Origin: CAVZVW01 sp963778845
GTDB lineage: Bacteria > Actinomycetota > Actinomycetes > Actinomycetales > Kineosporiaceae
Direction: 5' to 3'
Length of the DNA: 64,000 bases
Assembly: GCA_963778845.1 (NCBI GenBank)
Contig: CAVZVW010000009.1
Location: forward strand, 62,001-126,000
The position numbers were made by a program, and so were the translations under genes. Shown piece after piece: positions 45,403-52,798 of this stretch (its first letter is position 1; each line of letters starts with the position of its first letter). The notes beneath the pieces were generated by a model. That model did not search any database. It saw nothing but the letters and a program-made list of their open reading frames with translations, and had not been told where the DNA came from.

Positions 45403-46854
45403 GTGCCGGACTTCGCAGACAAACCCGCACGACCCGTCGTCGCCGTCGTGGGAGGTGGGATCTCCGGCCTGGCGGCCGCATGGCGGCTCTCGTCGGTCCC
45501 GAACCCGCCGCACGTCGTCGTCCTGGAACGCACGGGTGCGGTCGGTGGCAAGCTGCGGGTCGCCTCCCTGGGCGGGGTGCAGGTCGACGTGGGCGCGGAG
45601 TCGGTGCTCACGAGGCGGCCCGAGGCCCTGGACCTGATGGCCGACCTCGACCTGGCCGACGACGTCGTCCACCCGAGGACGCAGTCGGCCAGCGTGTACT
45701 CCCGGTCGGCACTGCACCCGCTGCCGGGGGGCACGCTGATGGGCGTGCCGCAGGCTGCCGAGGACCTGCGAGGGATCCTCACACCGGCCGAGCTGACCCG
45801 GGCGGCCGCTGAGCCGCGCATCCCCGCCCCACCCGTGGAGCACGATCTGGACGTCGGCAGCTACGTCGCCTCCCGCCTCGGCGAGGCCGTGGTCGAGCGG
45901 TTGGTCGAGCCCATCCTCGGCGGGGTGTATGCCGGCCACGCCGACCGGCTCTCACTGCAGGCCACGGTGCCGGCCCTGTGGGAACGGGCCACCCGTGGCG
46001 GGTCGCTGCTGGCGTCGATGGCCGTCGAACCGGCCGTGCAGGCCGACAGCGACCAGGTGGACGGGCGACCCGCACCGCTGTTCGCCGGCCTGAGAGGTGG
46101 CCTCGGTCTGCTTCCCCATCGGCTCGCGGAGCGTCTCACGGGCCGGGGCGTGGAGATCCGCACCGGGGTCACGGTGCGCGCGTTGCGGCGCACCCCGCAG
46201 GGCTGGCGACTGCTGCTGGGCGTGCTGCCGGAGGAGGAGGCGCTGGACGTCGACGCCGTGGTCGTGGCGCTGCCGCCCGCGGCAACGGCCAAGCTGCTGG
46301 CCGACCCCTGCCCGTGGGCCGCCTCGGAGCTGGCCGCCGTGTCGAGCGCGAGCGTGGCCTTGGTGCTGGCTCTGGTGCCGCGACGCGTCCTGCAGGGGGT
46401 GCCCGGCAGCGGGATCCTGGTGCCGCCCGTGGAGGGCAAGACCGTGAAGGCCGTGACGTTCACGACCGCGAAGTGGGGGTGGGTCGAGGACCTGCGGCCG
46501 GATGTGGCGGTCGTCCGGATCTCCCTCGGCCGCGCGGGTGAGGAGCACGTGCTGCAGCGCGACGACGCCGAGCTGGCAGCACTCGCGCTCACCGAGCTGG
46601 CGGACCTCGTGCGCCGAGCCGTGCCCGCGGCCGCGTGGCGGGTCGTGCGCTGGGGCGGCGCGTTGCCGCAGTACGCGGTGGGCCACGTGCACCGGGTGGA
46701 CCGGGTGCGCCGCGCGGTCGCCGCGCTGCCTGGTCTGGCGGTGTGCGGTGCCGGGCTGGACGGCGTGGGTGTCCCGGCGTGCATCGCCGCGGCGGGGGTC
46801 GCGGCCGACCAGGCCCTGGCCGACGTCCCGCACCCGGCGCCTGCGGCGGGCTGA
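45403..46854 (+). CDS. hemY: Coproporphyrinogen III oxidase (HemY/CgoX, formerly protoporphyrinogen oxidase)
   Basis: 483 residues from GTG 45403. The FAD-binding start VVAVVGGGISGLAAAWRL, VVVLERTGAVGGKLRV, VDVGAESVLTRRPEALDL and the C-terminal LAVCGAGLDGVGVPACIAAAG define the family. With HemQ next door and no evidence for other oxidases, its role is oxidation of coproporphyrinogen III to coproporphyrin III using oxygen, releasing hydrogen peroxide. HemQ starts 94 bases downstream with its own leaderless-type signal. Length is normal for the family. Confidence 0.93.
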   Translation: MPDFADKPARPVVAVVGGGISGLAAAWRLSSVPNPPHVVVLERTGAVGGKLRVASLGGVQVDVGAESVLTRRPEALDLMADLDLADDVVHPRTQSASVYSRSALHPLPGGTLMGVPQAAEDLRGILTPAELTRAAAEPRIPAPPVEHDLDVGSYVASRLGEAVVERLVEPILGGVYAGHADRLSLQATVPALWERATRGGSLLASMAVEPAVQADSDQVDGRPAPLFAGLRGGLGLLPHRLAERLTGRGVEIRTGVTVRALRRTPQGWRLLLGVLPEEEALDVDAVVVALPPAATAKLLADPCPWAASELAAVSSASVALVLALVPRRVLQGVPGSGILVPPVEGKTVKAVTFTTAKWGWVEDLRPDVAVVRISLGRAGEEHVLQRDDAELAALALTELADLVRRAVPAAAWRVVRWGGALPQYAVGHVHRVDRVRRAVAALPGLAVCGAGLDGVGVPACIAAAGVAADQALADVPHPAPAAG

Positions 46855-46936
46855 CCGTGCGCACCGGCTGCCCGAGGAGCGGACGGCAGCTGACCCTGCC
46901 TGGCGGCGCCGGTGCCGACGTGGCGGGTTCGTCGGG

Positions 46937-46942
46937 GAGAAT
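46937..46942 (+). promoter_or_regulatory. -10-like hexamer GAGAAT before hemQ
   Basis: GAGAAT ends 6 bases before ATG 46949; no Shine-Dalgarno is present. Weaker than the TANNNT sites but in the same position. Confidence 0.35.
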
Positions 46943-46948
46943 GCGCTC

Positions 46949-47674
46949 ATGACCGAGCGCGCGCCATCCCCCGACGACGAGACCACCGCGCGCGGCTGGA
47001 GCGCCCGGGAGATCAACGAGACGATCCGCTACACGATGTGGTCGGTGTTCGCCGCCGGCCCGGTGCCGGCCGACCGCGCGACGGTGGTGGCGGAGGTGGA
47101 CGACCTGCTCGCCGGGCTGGGCGCCAAGGACCTCGAGGTGCGCGGCTGGTACGACGTGTCGGGCCTGCGCGCCGACGCGGATGTCATGGTCTGGTGGCAC
47201 GCCCCGTCTGTGGAGGTCGTGCAGGAGGCCTACCACGGCCTCCTGCGCACCGGCCTCGGACGCAGCCTGCGACCGGTCTGGTCGGTCGTCGGGCTGCATC
47301 GACCCGCAGAGTTCAACAAGGGGCACGTGCCGGCGTTCATGGCCGGGGAGCCGGCACGGGGGTACCTGTGCCTGTACCCCTTCGTGCGCTCGTACGAGTG
47401 GTACCTGCTGCCCGAGGACGAGCGCCGCAGGATGCTCGTCGAGCACGGGCTCGCCGCTCGCGGGTACCCCGATGTGCGGGCGAACACCGTGTCGGCCTTC
47501 GCCCTGGGCGACTACGAGTGGGTGCTGGCGTTCGAGGCCGACGAGCTGCATCGCATCGTCGACCTCATGCGCGACCTGCGGGCCGTGGACGCCCGGCGGC
47601 ACGTGCGTGAGGAGACGCCGTTCTACACGGGCCCTCGGCTGCCGCTGAGCGAGCTGGTACGGGCACTCGCCTGA
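46949..47674 (+). CDS. hemQ: Coproheme decarboxylase (HemQ/ChdC)
   Basis: 241 residues from ATG 46949, the chlorite-dismutase-like fold. Family segments are YTMWSVFAAGPVPADR, LEVRGWYDVSGLRADADVMVW (cited as LEVRGWYDVSG), FNKGHVPAFMAGEPARGYL and LYPFVRSYEWYLLPEDERRRM. The Tyr in LYPFVRSYEW (Y143 or nearby) is in the place of the radical Tyr of ChdC, and His166 in LVEHGLAARGYP is the probable heme ligand. It removes two propionate groups from coproheme with peroxide to give heme b. Order hemE, hemY, hemQ, msrB is that of M. tuberculosis Rv2678c-Rv2674. Confidence 0.94.
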   Translation: MTERAPSPDDETTARGWSAREINETIRYTMWSVFAAGPVPADRATVVAEVDDLLAGLGAKDLEVRGWYDVSGLRADADVMVWWHAPSVEVVQEAYHGLLRTGLGRSLRPVWSVVGLHRPAEFNKGHVPAFMAGEPARGYLCLYPFVRSYEWYLLPEDERRRMLVEHGLAARGYPDVRANTVSAFALGDYEWVLAFEADELHRIVDLMRDLRAVDARRHVREETPFYTGPRLPLSELVRALA

Positions 47675-47680
47675 CGCGCC

Positions 47681-48100
47681 CTACGACCCGGGCACCATCC
47701 GCAGGCTCACCGAGTTGATGCAGAAGCGCTGGTCGGTCGGGGTGTCGTAGCCCTCGCCCTCGAACAGGTGCCCGAGGTGCGAGCCGCACGCCGCACAACG
47801 CACCTCGGTGCGGGTCGCCCCGAGGCTGCGGTCCTCGAGGTAGACGACGCGGTCCTGGGCCAGGGGGGCGAAGAAGCTCGGCCACCCGCAGTGGCTGTCG
47901 AACTTCTCGCTGCTGCGGAACAGCTCGCTGCCACAGGCGCGGCAGGAGTACACGCCCTGTCGGTGGTCGTCCCAGTACTCACCCGTGAAGGCCCGCTCGG
48001 TGCCGCCCTCGCGCAGCACGGTGTACTCCTGCGGTGCCAGGATGCTCCGCCACTCCTCCTCGCTGCGCTGGACTGCGTAGCTCGCGTCGCTGCTCTTCAT
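47681..48100 (-). CDS. msrB: Peptide-methionine (R)-S-oxide reductase
   Basis: 139 residues from ATG 48100 (GTG 48109 would add three). Zinc cysteines C53/C56 (SCRACGSEL) and C102/C105 (RCAACGSHLG), the substrate motif FDSHCGWPSFF, EGEGYDTPTDQRFCINSVSL with catalytic Cys127. The enzyme reduces methionine-R-sulfoxide in proteins in the cytoplasm. It converges on hemQ with six bases between stops. A 20-base tandem repeat lies just upstream of its start. Confidence 0.95.
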   Translation of the reverse strand: MKSSDASYAVQRSEEEWRSILAPQEYTVLREGGTERAFTGEYWDDHRQGVYSCRACGSELFRSSEKFDSHCGWPSFFAPLAQDRVVYLEDRSLGATRTEVRCAACGSHLGHLFEGEGYDTPTDQRFCINSVSLRMVPGS

Positions 48101-48111
48101 GCTGCCCACTC

Positions 48112-48151
48112 TGCCTCCTCGGTGGTCACCGTGCCTCTTCGGTGGTCACCG
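48112..48151. repeat. 20-base tandem repeat upstream of msrB
   Basis: TGCCTCCTCGGTGGTCACCG followed directly by the same sequence with one substitution (T for C). It begins 12 bases outside the msrB start and lies in its leader or promoter. Confidence 0.85.
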
Positions 48152-48195
48152 GTGCGCGCCGTGCGGGTCGGCGAGAACTCGAAGGTCGCTGAGCG

Positions 48196-48219
48196 TTACC
48201 GTTGATGGCATGGCGGTAA
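48196..48219. promoter_or_regulatory. Inverted repeat TTACCG-(12)-CGGTAA
   Basis: TTACCG (48196-48201) and CGGTAA (48214-48219) are exact inverse arms separated by 12 bases in the divergent gap between msrB and the small membrane-protein gene. A regulatory role is only inferred from position. Confidence 0.35.
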
Positions 48220-48292
48220 TCCCGGGACCTCCACCGCAGAGAAACAGGCATGCACGCGGGCTGCATCCAGTGGTGCGTCGCACACCCGTGGC

Positions 48293-48298
48293 TAGGCT
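48293..48298 (+). promoter_or_regulatory. -10 hexamer TAGGCT of a leaderless start
   Basis: TAGGCT ends 7 bases before GTG 48306; it decides against the upstream in-frame ATG near 48210. Confidence 0.5.
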
Positions 48299-48305
48299 GT
48301 CGAGG

Positions 48306-48749
48306 GTGAACCGGCTCGGGCCGTTCGTCGTGATCGTGCTGGGCGTGGCTCTGGGAGCCGCGACCCAGGGGTCGCACGACGCCGCCATGGGTCTGCGCGT
48401 GCCTGCCCTGTTCGCCGCCCTGCTCATGGTGGGGCAGGGCATGCTCGACCTCGCCGGGGCCGGGCGCGCCAAGGACCGGGCCAAGGCCACCTCGAGCTCG
48501 GTCTCCGTGCCCGTGGGCGGCGTCACCGACATCGTCGTGTCCCGACCGGTCTACGTGCAGCAGGCCCCGGCGCCCAAGCAGACGGCGGCGCGCTTCGCCG
48601 CACCCGTCGGGTTGATGGTCCTGAGCATGTGGCTCGGCCTGGCCGTCCTCTTCTCGGCCGGGGCGTTCACGTGGCTCAGCACGCTGTCCACGATCGCGGC
48701 GTTCATGCTCTTCGCCCTCGGCTGGCAGCTGCTGATGGCCCCGGCCTGA
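48306..48749 (+). CDS. Small membrane protein of unknown function (147 aa)
   Basis: From GTG 48306. Two hydrophobic segments at the start (LGPFVVIVLGVALGAATQG, RVPALFAALLMVGQGMLDLAG) and two at the end (PVGLMVLSMWLGLAVLFSAG, STIAAFMLFALGWQLLMAP) flank a soluble loop with a VSVPVGGVTDIVVSRPVYV beta segment. No family is recognised. The gene is alone on its strand here, convergent with the next gene with ten bases between stops. Confidence 0.6.
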   Translation: MNRLGPFVVIVLGVALGAATQGSHDAAMGLRVPALFAALLMVGQGMLDLAGAGRAKDRAKATSSSVSVPVGGVTDIVVSRPVYVQQAPAPKQTAARFAAPVGLMVLSMWLGLAVLFSAGAFTWLSTLSTIAAFMLFALGWQLLMAPA

Positions 48750-48759
48750 CCAGCGAGGC

Positions 48760-49251
48760 TCAGCCGATCCAGCTGGAGCCCGCGTAGACGTGCAGCACGG
48801 GCACGCCGAGCCGCTCGCGGGCCCGTGAGGCCCAGTCGGTGTGGAACGTGTCCTCGACCGCGTGCGGGCGCGTGACGATGACGACCTCGTCCACCGGCTG
48901 CCCGCCCGTTGCGGCCGTCGTGACCGCTGCCTGCAGGGCTGCGACCGGGTCACCGGCCACGACGTCGCCATCCGCTTGCCCGCCGGCCCCCCTCAACGCC
49001 TCGAGCGAGGCCTCCAGGGCGTGCTCGGCCTTCACCGGCGCCTGGTCGTCATGCCCGCGGACGGCGTCCAGCGCGGCGCGCAGCTCGAGCAGGCTCAGGT
49101 GGTCGAGCACGTCGGCGAGCAGGTTCTGCGTCGGGTCGGCGGGCACGAGCACCCGGAACCGGACCTCGTCGGGCGCGTGCAGGCCCACGAGGCGGACGGC
49201 GTCCGCAGCCGTGAGCGCCTGCTCACTGAGCAGGATGATCGACGCCGTCAC
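48760..49251 (-). CDS. Conserved hypothetical protein, USP-like alpha/beta fold (163 aa)
   Basis: GTG 49251 follows AGGAGATGCA. The product alternates strands and helices: TASIILLSEQALTAADAVRL, EVRFRVLVPADPTQNLLADV, LEASLEALRGAGGQADGDVV, VDEVVIVTRPHAVEDTFHTD and RERLGVPVLHVYAGSSW. This HUP/universal-stress-like pattern repeats are seen in unannotated actinobacterial proteins; the nucleotide-binding G-x2-G-x9-G signature of USPs is not evident. Function unknown. It is divergent from the hydrolase gene. Confidence 0.6.
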   Translation of the reverse strand: MTASIILLSEQALTAADAVRLVGLHAPDEVRFRVLVPADPTQNLLADVLDHLSLLELRAALDAVRGHDDQAPVKAEHALEASLEALRGAGGQADGDVVAGDPVAALQAAVTTAATGGQPVDEVVIVTRPHAVEDTFHTDWASRARERLGVPVLHVYAGSSWIG

Positions 49252-49345
49252 TGCATCTCCTTGCCGAGCTCGTCCATGGGGGCCTCCCGCGACGGCCGAC
49301 GCCGGCCCGCGGTGGGTCGGGATCACCCTACGCGGGGCCGTGCGC

Positions 49346-49351
49346 CACAAT
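49346..49351 (+). promoter_or_regulatory. -10-like hexamer CACAAT of the hydrolase gene
   Basis: CACAAT ends 7 bases before ATG 49359 with no Shine-Dalgarno. Confidence 0.4.
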
Positions 49352-49358
49352 CACTGCC

Positions 49359-50537
49359 ATGCCCCGCCCGCGCCGTTCCCGCCGCACGGTGCTGAGGGGT
49401 GCCGCCGTCGCCGGGTCGGCGACGTTCGTGGCGGGCCTGGTCCTCTCGAGTGCCGCCGCCTACTACGCACGCAAGGTCGTGACGCCCGACGGCGAGCGGC
49501 CGGACGACGTCGAGGTCCTCGGCGTGGGAGCAGGCACCATCACGCTGCGGGCGGGGGAGGAGACCGTCGCACCGGGCCGGTACGGGCTGTGGCTGGACGA
49601 TGAGGGGGGCCACGCGCGCCTGGGTGAGGTGATCGACCACGACGAGTACGCGCGCACAGTCACCCGCCGCCTCCTGGCCGTCGACCGCGGACGCCTGCGC
49701 CCGGGTGGCGCCCGGTGGAACCAGTACTTCTACGCCGGGACGCCGGCGTCGGCCCTGGAGCTGTCGTTCACGGAGGTCGAGTACGAGTCGGACATCGGGC
49801 CGATGCCCGCATGGCTGGTGCCCGCTCCCGCGCCGGCGGGGGACGCACCGCGCTGGGCGATCCTGGTGCACGGCCGGGGCGCGACCCGCGAGGAGTGCCT
49901 GCGGGCCCTGCCGGTGCTGCATCGCCTGGGGTACACGGCCTTGGCCGTGGCGTACCGCAACGATGCGGGCGCCCCCCGCTCGCCGGGAGGCCGCTACCAC
50001 CTGGGCGACGCCGAGTGGCTGGACGTCGAGGCCGCCGTCCTCTACGCCGTCGAGCAGGGCGCGACCGACGTCGTCCTCATCGGCTGGTCGATGGGCGGGG
50101 CGATCGCCTTGCAGACCGTGGCCCGGTCGTGGCTCGCCGACCGGGTGCGCGCGATCGTGCTCGACGCCCCGGTGATCGACTGGCGTGACGTGCTGACCCA
50201 CCACGCCCGGCTGAACCGGCTGCCGCAGCCGATCCCGCGGCTGTCCCAGATGGTGCTGGAGAGCCCGCAGGCGCGCCGGTTGACCGGGATGGAGGCCCCG
50301 CTGTCACTGAGCCGGCTGGACTGGGTGCGCCGTGCCGGCGAGCTGCGTGTCCCGATGCTGATCATCCACAGCGACGACGACGAGTTCGTGCCGTCGGCCC
50401 CGTCACGTCTGCTCGCGCAGGCCAGGCCGGACCTCGTCACGTTCGTCGGGGGCGGCGGCGCGCGCCACACCAAGGAGTGGAACGTGGATCCCGAGGGCTG
50501 GGACACCGCTGTCGCGCGGTTCCTCCTCGACCTGTAG
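49359..50537 (+). CDS. Alpha/beta hydrolase with an N-terminal membrane anchor
   Basis: 392 residues from ATG 49359. The N-terminus SRRTVLRGAAVAGSATFVAG is a twin-arginine-like start followed by one hydrophobic segment, so the enzyme is probably exported or anchored. After a beta-rich region of about 110 residues comes the hydrolase: WAILVHGRGATREECLRAL, nucleophile Ser244 in IGWSMGGAIALQ, Asp341 in IIHSDDDEFVPSAP and His370 in GGARHTKEWNVD. Related proteins are annotated as dienelactone-hydrolase-like or prolyl-oligopeptidase-like; the substrate is unknown. Only 36 bases separate its stop from that of the convergent reductase gene. Confidence 0.82.
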   Translation: MPRPRRSRRTVLRGAAVAGSATFVAGLVLSSAAAYYARKVVTPDGERPDDVEVLGVGAGTITLRAGEETVAPGRYGLWLDDEGGHARLGEVIDHDEYARTVTRRLLAVDRGRLRPGGARWNQYFYAGTPASALELSFTEVEYESDIGPMPAWLVPAPAPAGDAPRWAILVHGRGATREECLRALPVLHRLGYTALAVAYRNDAGAPRSPGGRYHLGDAEWLDVEAAVLYAVEQGATDVVLIGWSMGGAIALQTVARSWLADRVRAIVLDAPVIDWRDVLTHHARLNRLPQPIPRLSQMVLESPQARRLTGMEAPLSLSRLDWVRRAGELRVPMLIIHSDDDEFVPSAPSRLLAQARPDLVTFVGGGGARHTKEWNVDPEGWDTAVARFLLDL

Positions 50538-50573
50538 GGGTGCCGGTCGGCGGTCCATGTGCAGTGCGGCTGG

Positions 50574-51344
50574 TCAGTGGTCGACCAGCCAGCGGCCGAG
50601 CAGCGTGCCTTCGTGCTCGAGGAGGTGCGCCAGCCGAAGCCGCCACGAGCCTGGCTGGCTCTCGGCGATGCGCGGGTGCGTCCCACCCACCAGCACGGGG
50701 GACCAGGTGAGGCAGAGCTCGTCGACGCAGCCTGCCGAAAGGGCAGTGCCCAGAAGGCTCGGTCCGCCCTCGAGGAGCACCCGGCGCAGCCCGCGGTGGG
50801 CCAGTGCGGCGACGGCGGCGACGAGGTCCACCCGGTCGTCCCCCGCCACGATCACGCGCTCACCGCCCAGCCGCTCGCAGAGCCCCTCGACGTCGGCTGC
50901 GGAGCTGGTGACCAGCAGCGACGGGTTGGCTCCGGTGAACAGCGACGCGTCGTCCAGCTGCCCGGACCTGCTGACGACGGCCAGCGCCGGGGCAGGGGAC
51001 TGGTGGGCGGCGGCGCGGCGTTGGGCGAAGGCAGGCTTCGGCGAGGGCGACCGGTACCCCTCGGCGCGGACGGTGCCCGCGCCGACGAGTACTACGTCCG
51101 CGACCCCGCGAAGGGCGGAGAAGACCGAGCGGTCGGCGCGGCCGCTCACCGAGCCGGAGCGGCCATCCGCGCCGGTCGCCGCTCCGTCGACGCTGGCCAC
51201 CATGTTCGCCCGCACCCAGCCGCGGGCAGGCACCGGGTCGGGGTAGGCGTACAGGTCCGCCAGAGCCATGATCGTGTCCTCGCGACCTGCCTCCAGGTCG
51301 CCGACCGCGGCCGGCCGGGGCAGCAGCAGCCGCAGCGGGCTCAC
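50574..51344 (-). CDS. RibD C-terminal / dihydrofolate-reductase-like pyrimidine reductase family protein
   Basis: 256 residues from GTG 51344, overlapping the sufE stop by GTGA. The fold shows RGWVRANMVASVDGAATGAD, DVVLVGAGTVRAEGY, ERVIVAGDDRVDLVAAVAAL and RRVLLEGGPSLLGTALSAGCV, all typical of RibD_C NADPH-dependent reductases. No deaminase domain is attached, so either it is the reductase of a split riboflavin enzyme or a related reductase. Coupling to sufE and a sulfurtransferase gene suggests neither is obligatory to riboflavin. Confidence 0.82.
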   Translation of the reverse strand: MSPLRLLLPRPAAVGDLEAGREDTIMALADLYAYPDPVPARGWVRANMVASVDGAATGADGRSGSVSGRADRSVFSALRGVADVVLVGAGTVRAEGYRSPSPKPAFAQRRAAAHQSPAPALAVVSRSGQLDDASLFTGANPSLLVTSSAADVEGLCERLGGERVIVAGDDRVDLVAAVAALAHRGLRRVLLEGGPSLLGTALSAGCVDELCLTWSPVLVGGTHPRIAESQPGSWRLRLAHLLEHEGTLLGRWLVDH

Positions 51345-51799
51345 GCGGCCGTCTTCTCCCGCACCTGGCGCTTGATCCGTGCCAACATGCCGGCCATGCC
51401 CCGCAACCGCAGCGGGCTGACGGCGTCGGTCAGCCCCAGGCGGTGCGCGACGTCGTCGGGGACGGCGAGCACGACGTGCGGTGCGAGGCCCTCGAGGCCT
51501 TCACGAAGGATCCCGGCGAAGCCTCGGGTGGTCGGCGCCTCAGCCGGGGCGGACAGGTACACGTGCACCACCTGGCCCTGCGAGCCGTCGTCGACCTCCA
51601 CCGTGAGGAAGACCGGTGACTGGCACTCCACGACGGGCTCCATGTCCTCGACGTGGTCGGCCAGCCGTGGGGGGAGCTCGGGCAGCTCGCGGCTGAAGTC
51701 CAGCAGGAGCTGAAGCCGGTCTCGCTCGCCGAGGGCCTGGAACTCCTCGATGATCTCCGCCAGTGCGGCCGGCAGGTCGTCGGTGCGTGGGCTGGTCAC
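51341..51799 (-). CDS. sufE: SufE-like cysteine desulfuration protein
   Basis: 152 residues from the start codon at 51799. The family is shown by LQLLLDFSRELPELP, the active-site Cys59 in EPVVECQSPVFLTVEVDD, APTTRGFAGILREGLEG and LGLTDAVSPLRLRGMAGMLA. It accepts sulfur from a cysteine desulfurase for iron-sulfur cluster assembly. The gene lies 4 bases after the sulfurtransferase gene and overlaps the reductase gene, so the three form an operon. Confidence 0.93.
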   Translation of the reverse strand: MTSPRTDDLPAALAEIIEEFQALGERDRLQLLLDFSRELPELPPRLADHVEDMEPVVECQSPVFLTVEVDDGSQGQVVHVYLSAPAEAPTTRGFAGILREGLEGLAPHVVLAVPDDVAHRLGLTDAVSPLRLRGMAGMLARIKRQVREKTAA

Positions 51800-51803
51800 C
51801 TGG

Positions 51804-52700
51804 TCACCTGGTCACCCGGCCGCGCTCCTCGCCCTTCACGATGGGGACCTGCACGAGGTTGCCCCACTCCGTCCAGGACCCGTCGTAGTTGCGCACCCGG
51901 CCGAACCCGAGCAGGTGCGTGAGCACGAACCACGTGTGGCTGGACCGTTCCCCGATGCGGCAGTAGGCGATCACGTCGTCGTCGGGGCTCAGCCCCTGCT
52001 CGCGCAGGTAGATGGCCTCGAGCTCGGGGCGGCTGCGGAACCGGCCGTCCTCGGCCACCGCACGCGACCACGGGACACTCGCCGCACCCGGGATGTGGCC
52101 CCCGCGCAGCGCGCCCTCCTCCGGGTAGTCCGGCATGTGGGTGCGTTCACCGGTGTACTCCTGGGGCGAGCGGACGTCGACCATCGCCCGACCCAGGTGG
52201 GCGAGCACGTCGTCCTTGAACGCTCGGATCGCGTGGTCCTCCCGGGCGACGCCGGGGTAGTCGGTGGGAGTGCGCTGCACCGCGTCGGTGCTCATGGGCC
52301 GTCCCTCGGCCACCCATGCACCCCGCCCGCCGTCGAGCAGGCGGACGTCCTGGTGCCCGAACAGGGTGAACACCCACAAGGCGTAGGCGGCCCACCAGTT
52401 GTTCTTGTCCCCGTATATCACGACTGTGTCGTCGCGGGCGATGCCCTTGCGGCGCATGAGGTCCGCGAAGTGGGCGCCGTCGAGGTAGTCGCGTACGACG
52501 GGGTCGTTGAGCTCGGTGTGCCAGTCGACCTTCACGGCCGCGGGGACGTGCCCGGTCTCGTACAGCAGCACGTCCTCGTCGCTCTCGACCACGACGAGAC
52601 CTGCACACCCGAGATGCCCGGCCAGCCACGAGGTGGTGACCAAGCGGTGCGGGTGGGCGTACGTCGCCAGATGCGGGTCCGTGTCGTGGATGACGGGCAC
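51804..52700 (-). CDS. Sulfurtransferase, tandem rhodanese type (SseA-like)
   Basis: 298 residues from GTG 52700. Two rhodanese domains: the first structural (LVVVESDEDVLLYETGHVPA, DTVVIYGDKNNWWAAYALWV), the second catalytic with Cys247 in IAYCRIGERSSHTWFVLTHL. The loop CRIGERS fits the thiosulfate sulfurtransferase type. It transfers sulfane sulfur to cyanide or a thiol acceptor. It heads the operon with sufE and the RibD-like gene, as in M. tuberculosis sseA-sufE-like pairs. Confidence 0.92.
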   Translation of the reverse strand: MPVIHDTDPHLATYAHPHRLVTTSWLAGHLGCAGLVVVESDEDVLLYETGHVPAAVKVDWHTELNDPVVRDYLDGAHFADLMRRKGIARDDTVVIYGDKNNWWAAYALWVFTLFGHQDVRLLDGGRGAWVAEGRPMSTDAVQRTPTDYPGVAREDHAIRAFKDDVLAHLGRAMVDVRSPQEYTGERTHMPDYPEEGALRGGHIPGAASVPWSRAVAEDGRFRSRPELEAIYLREQGLSPDDDVIAYCRIGERSSHTWFVLTHLLGFGRVRNYDGSWTEWGNLVQVPIVKGEERGRVTR

Positions 52701-52798
52701 AGTCTCACCCTCCTCGGTGCGCGCGGTGCTCGTACCACCATGTCAAACGCGGTCCTGGCCTGCGAGCCGGGGACGGGGCGCAGCCGAAGCGAGCGACG

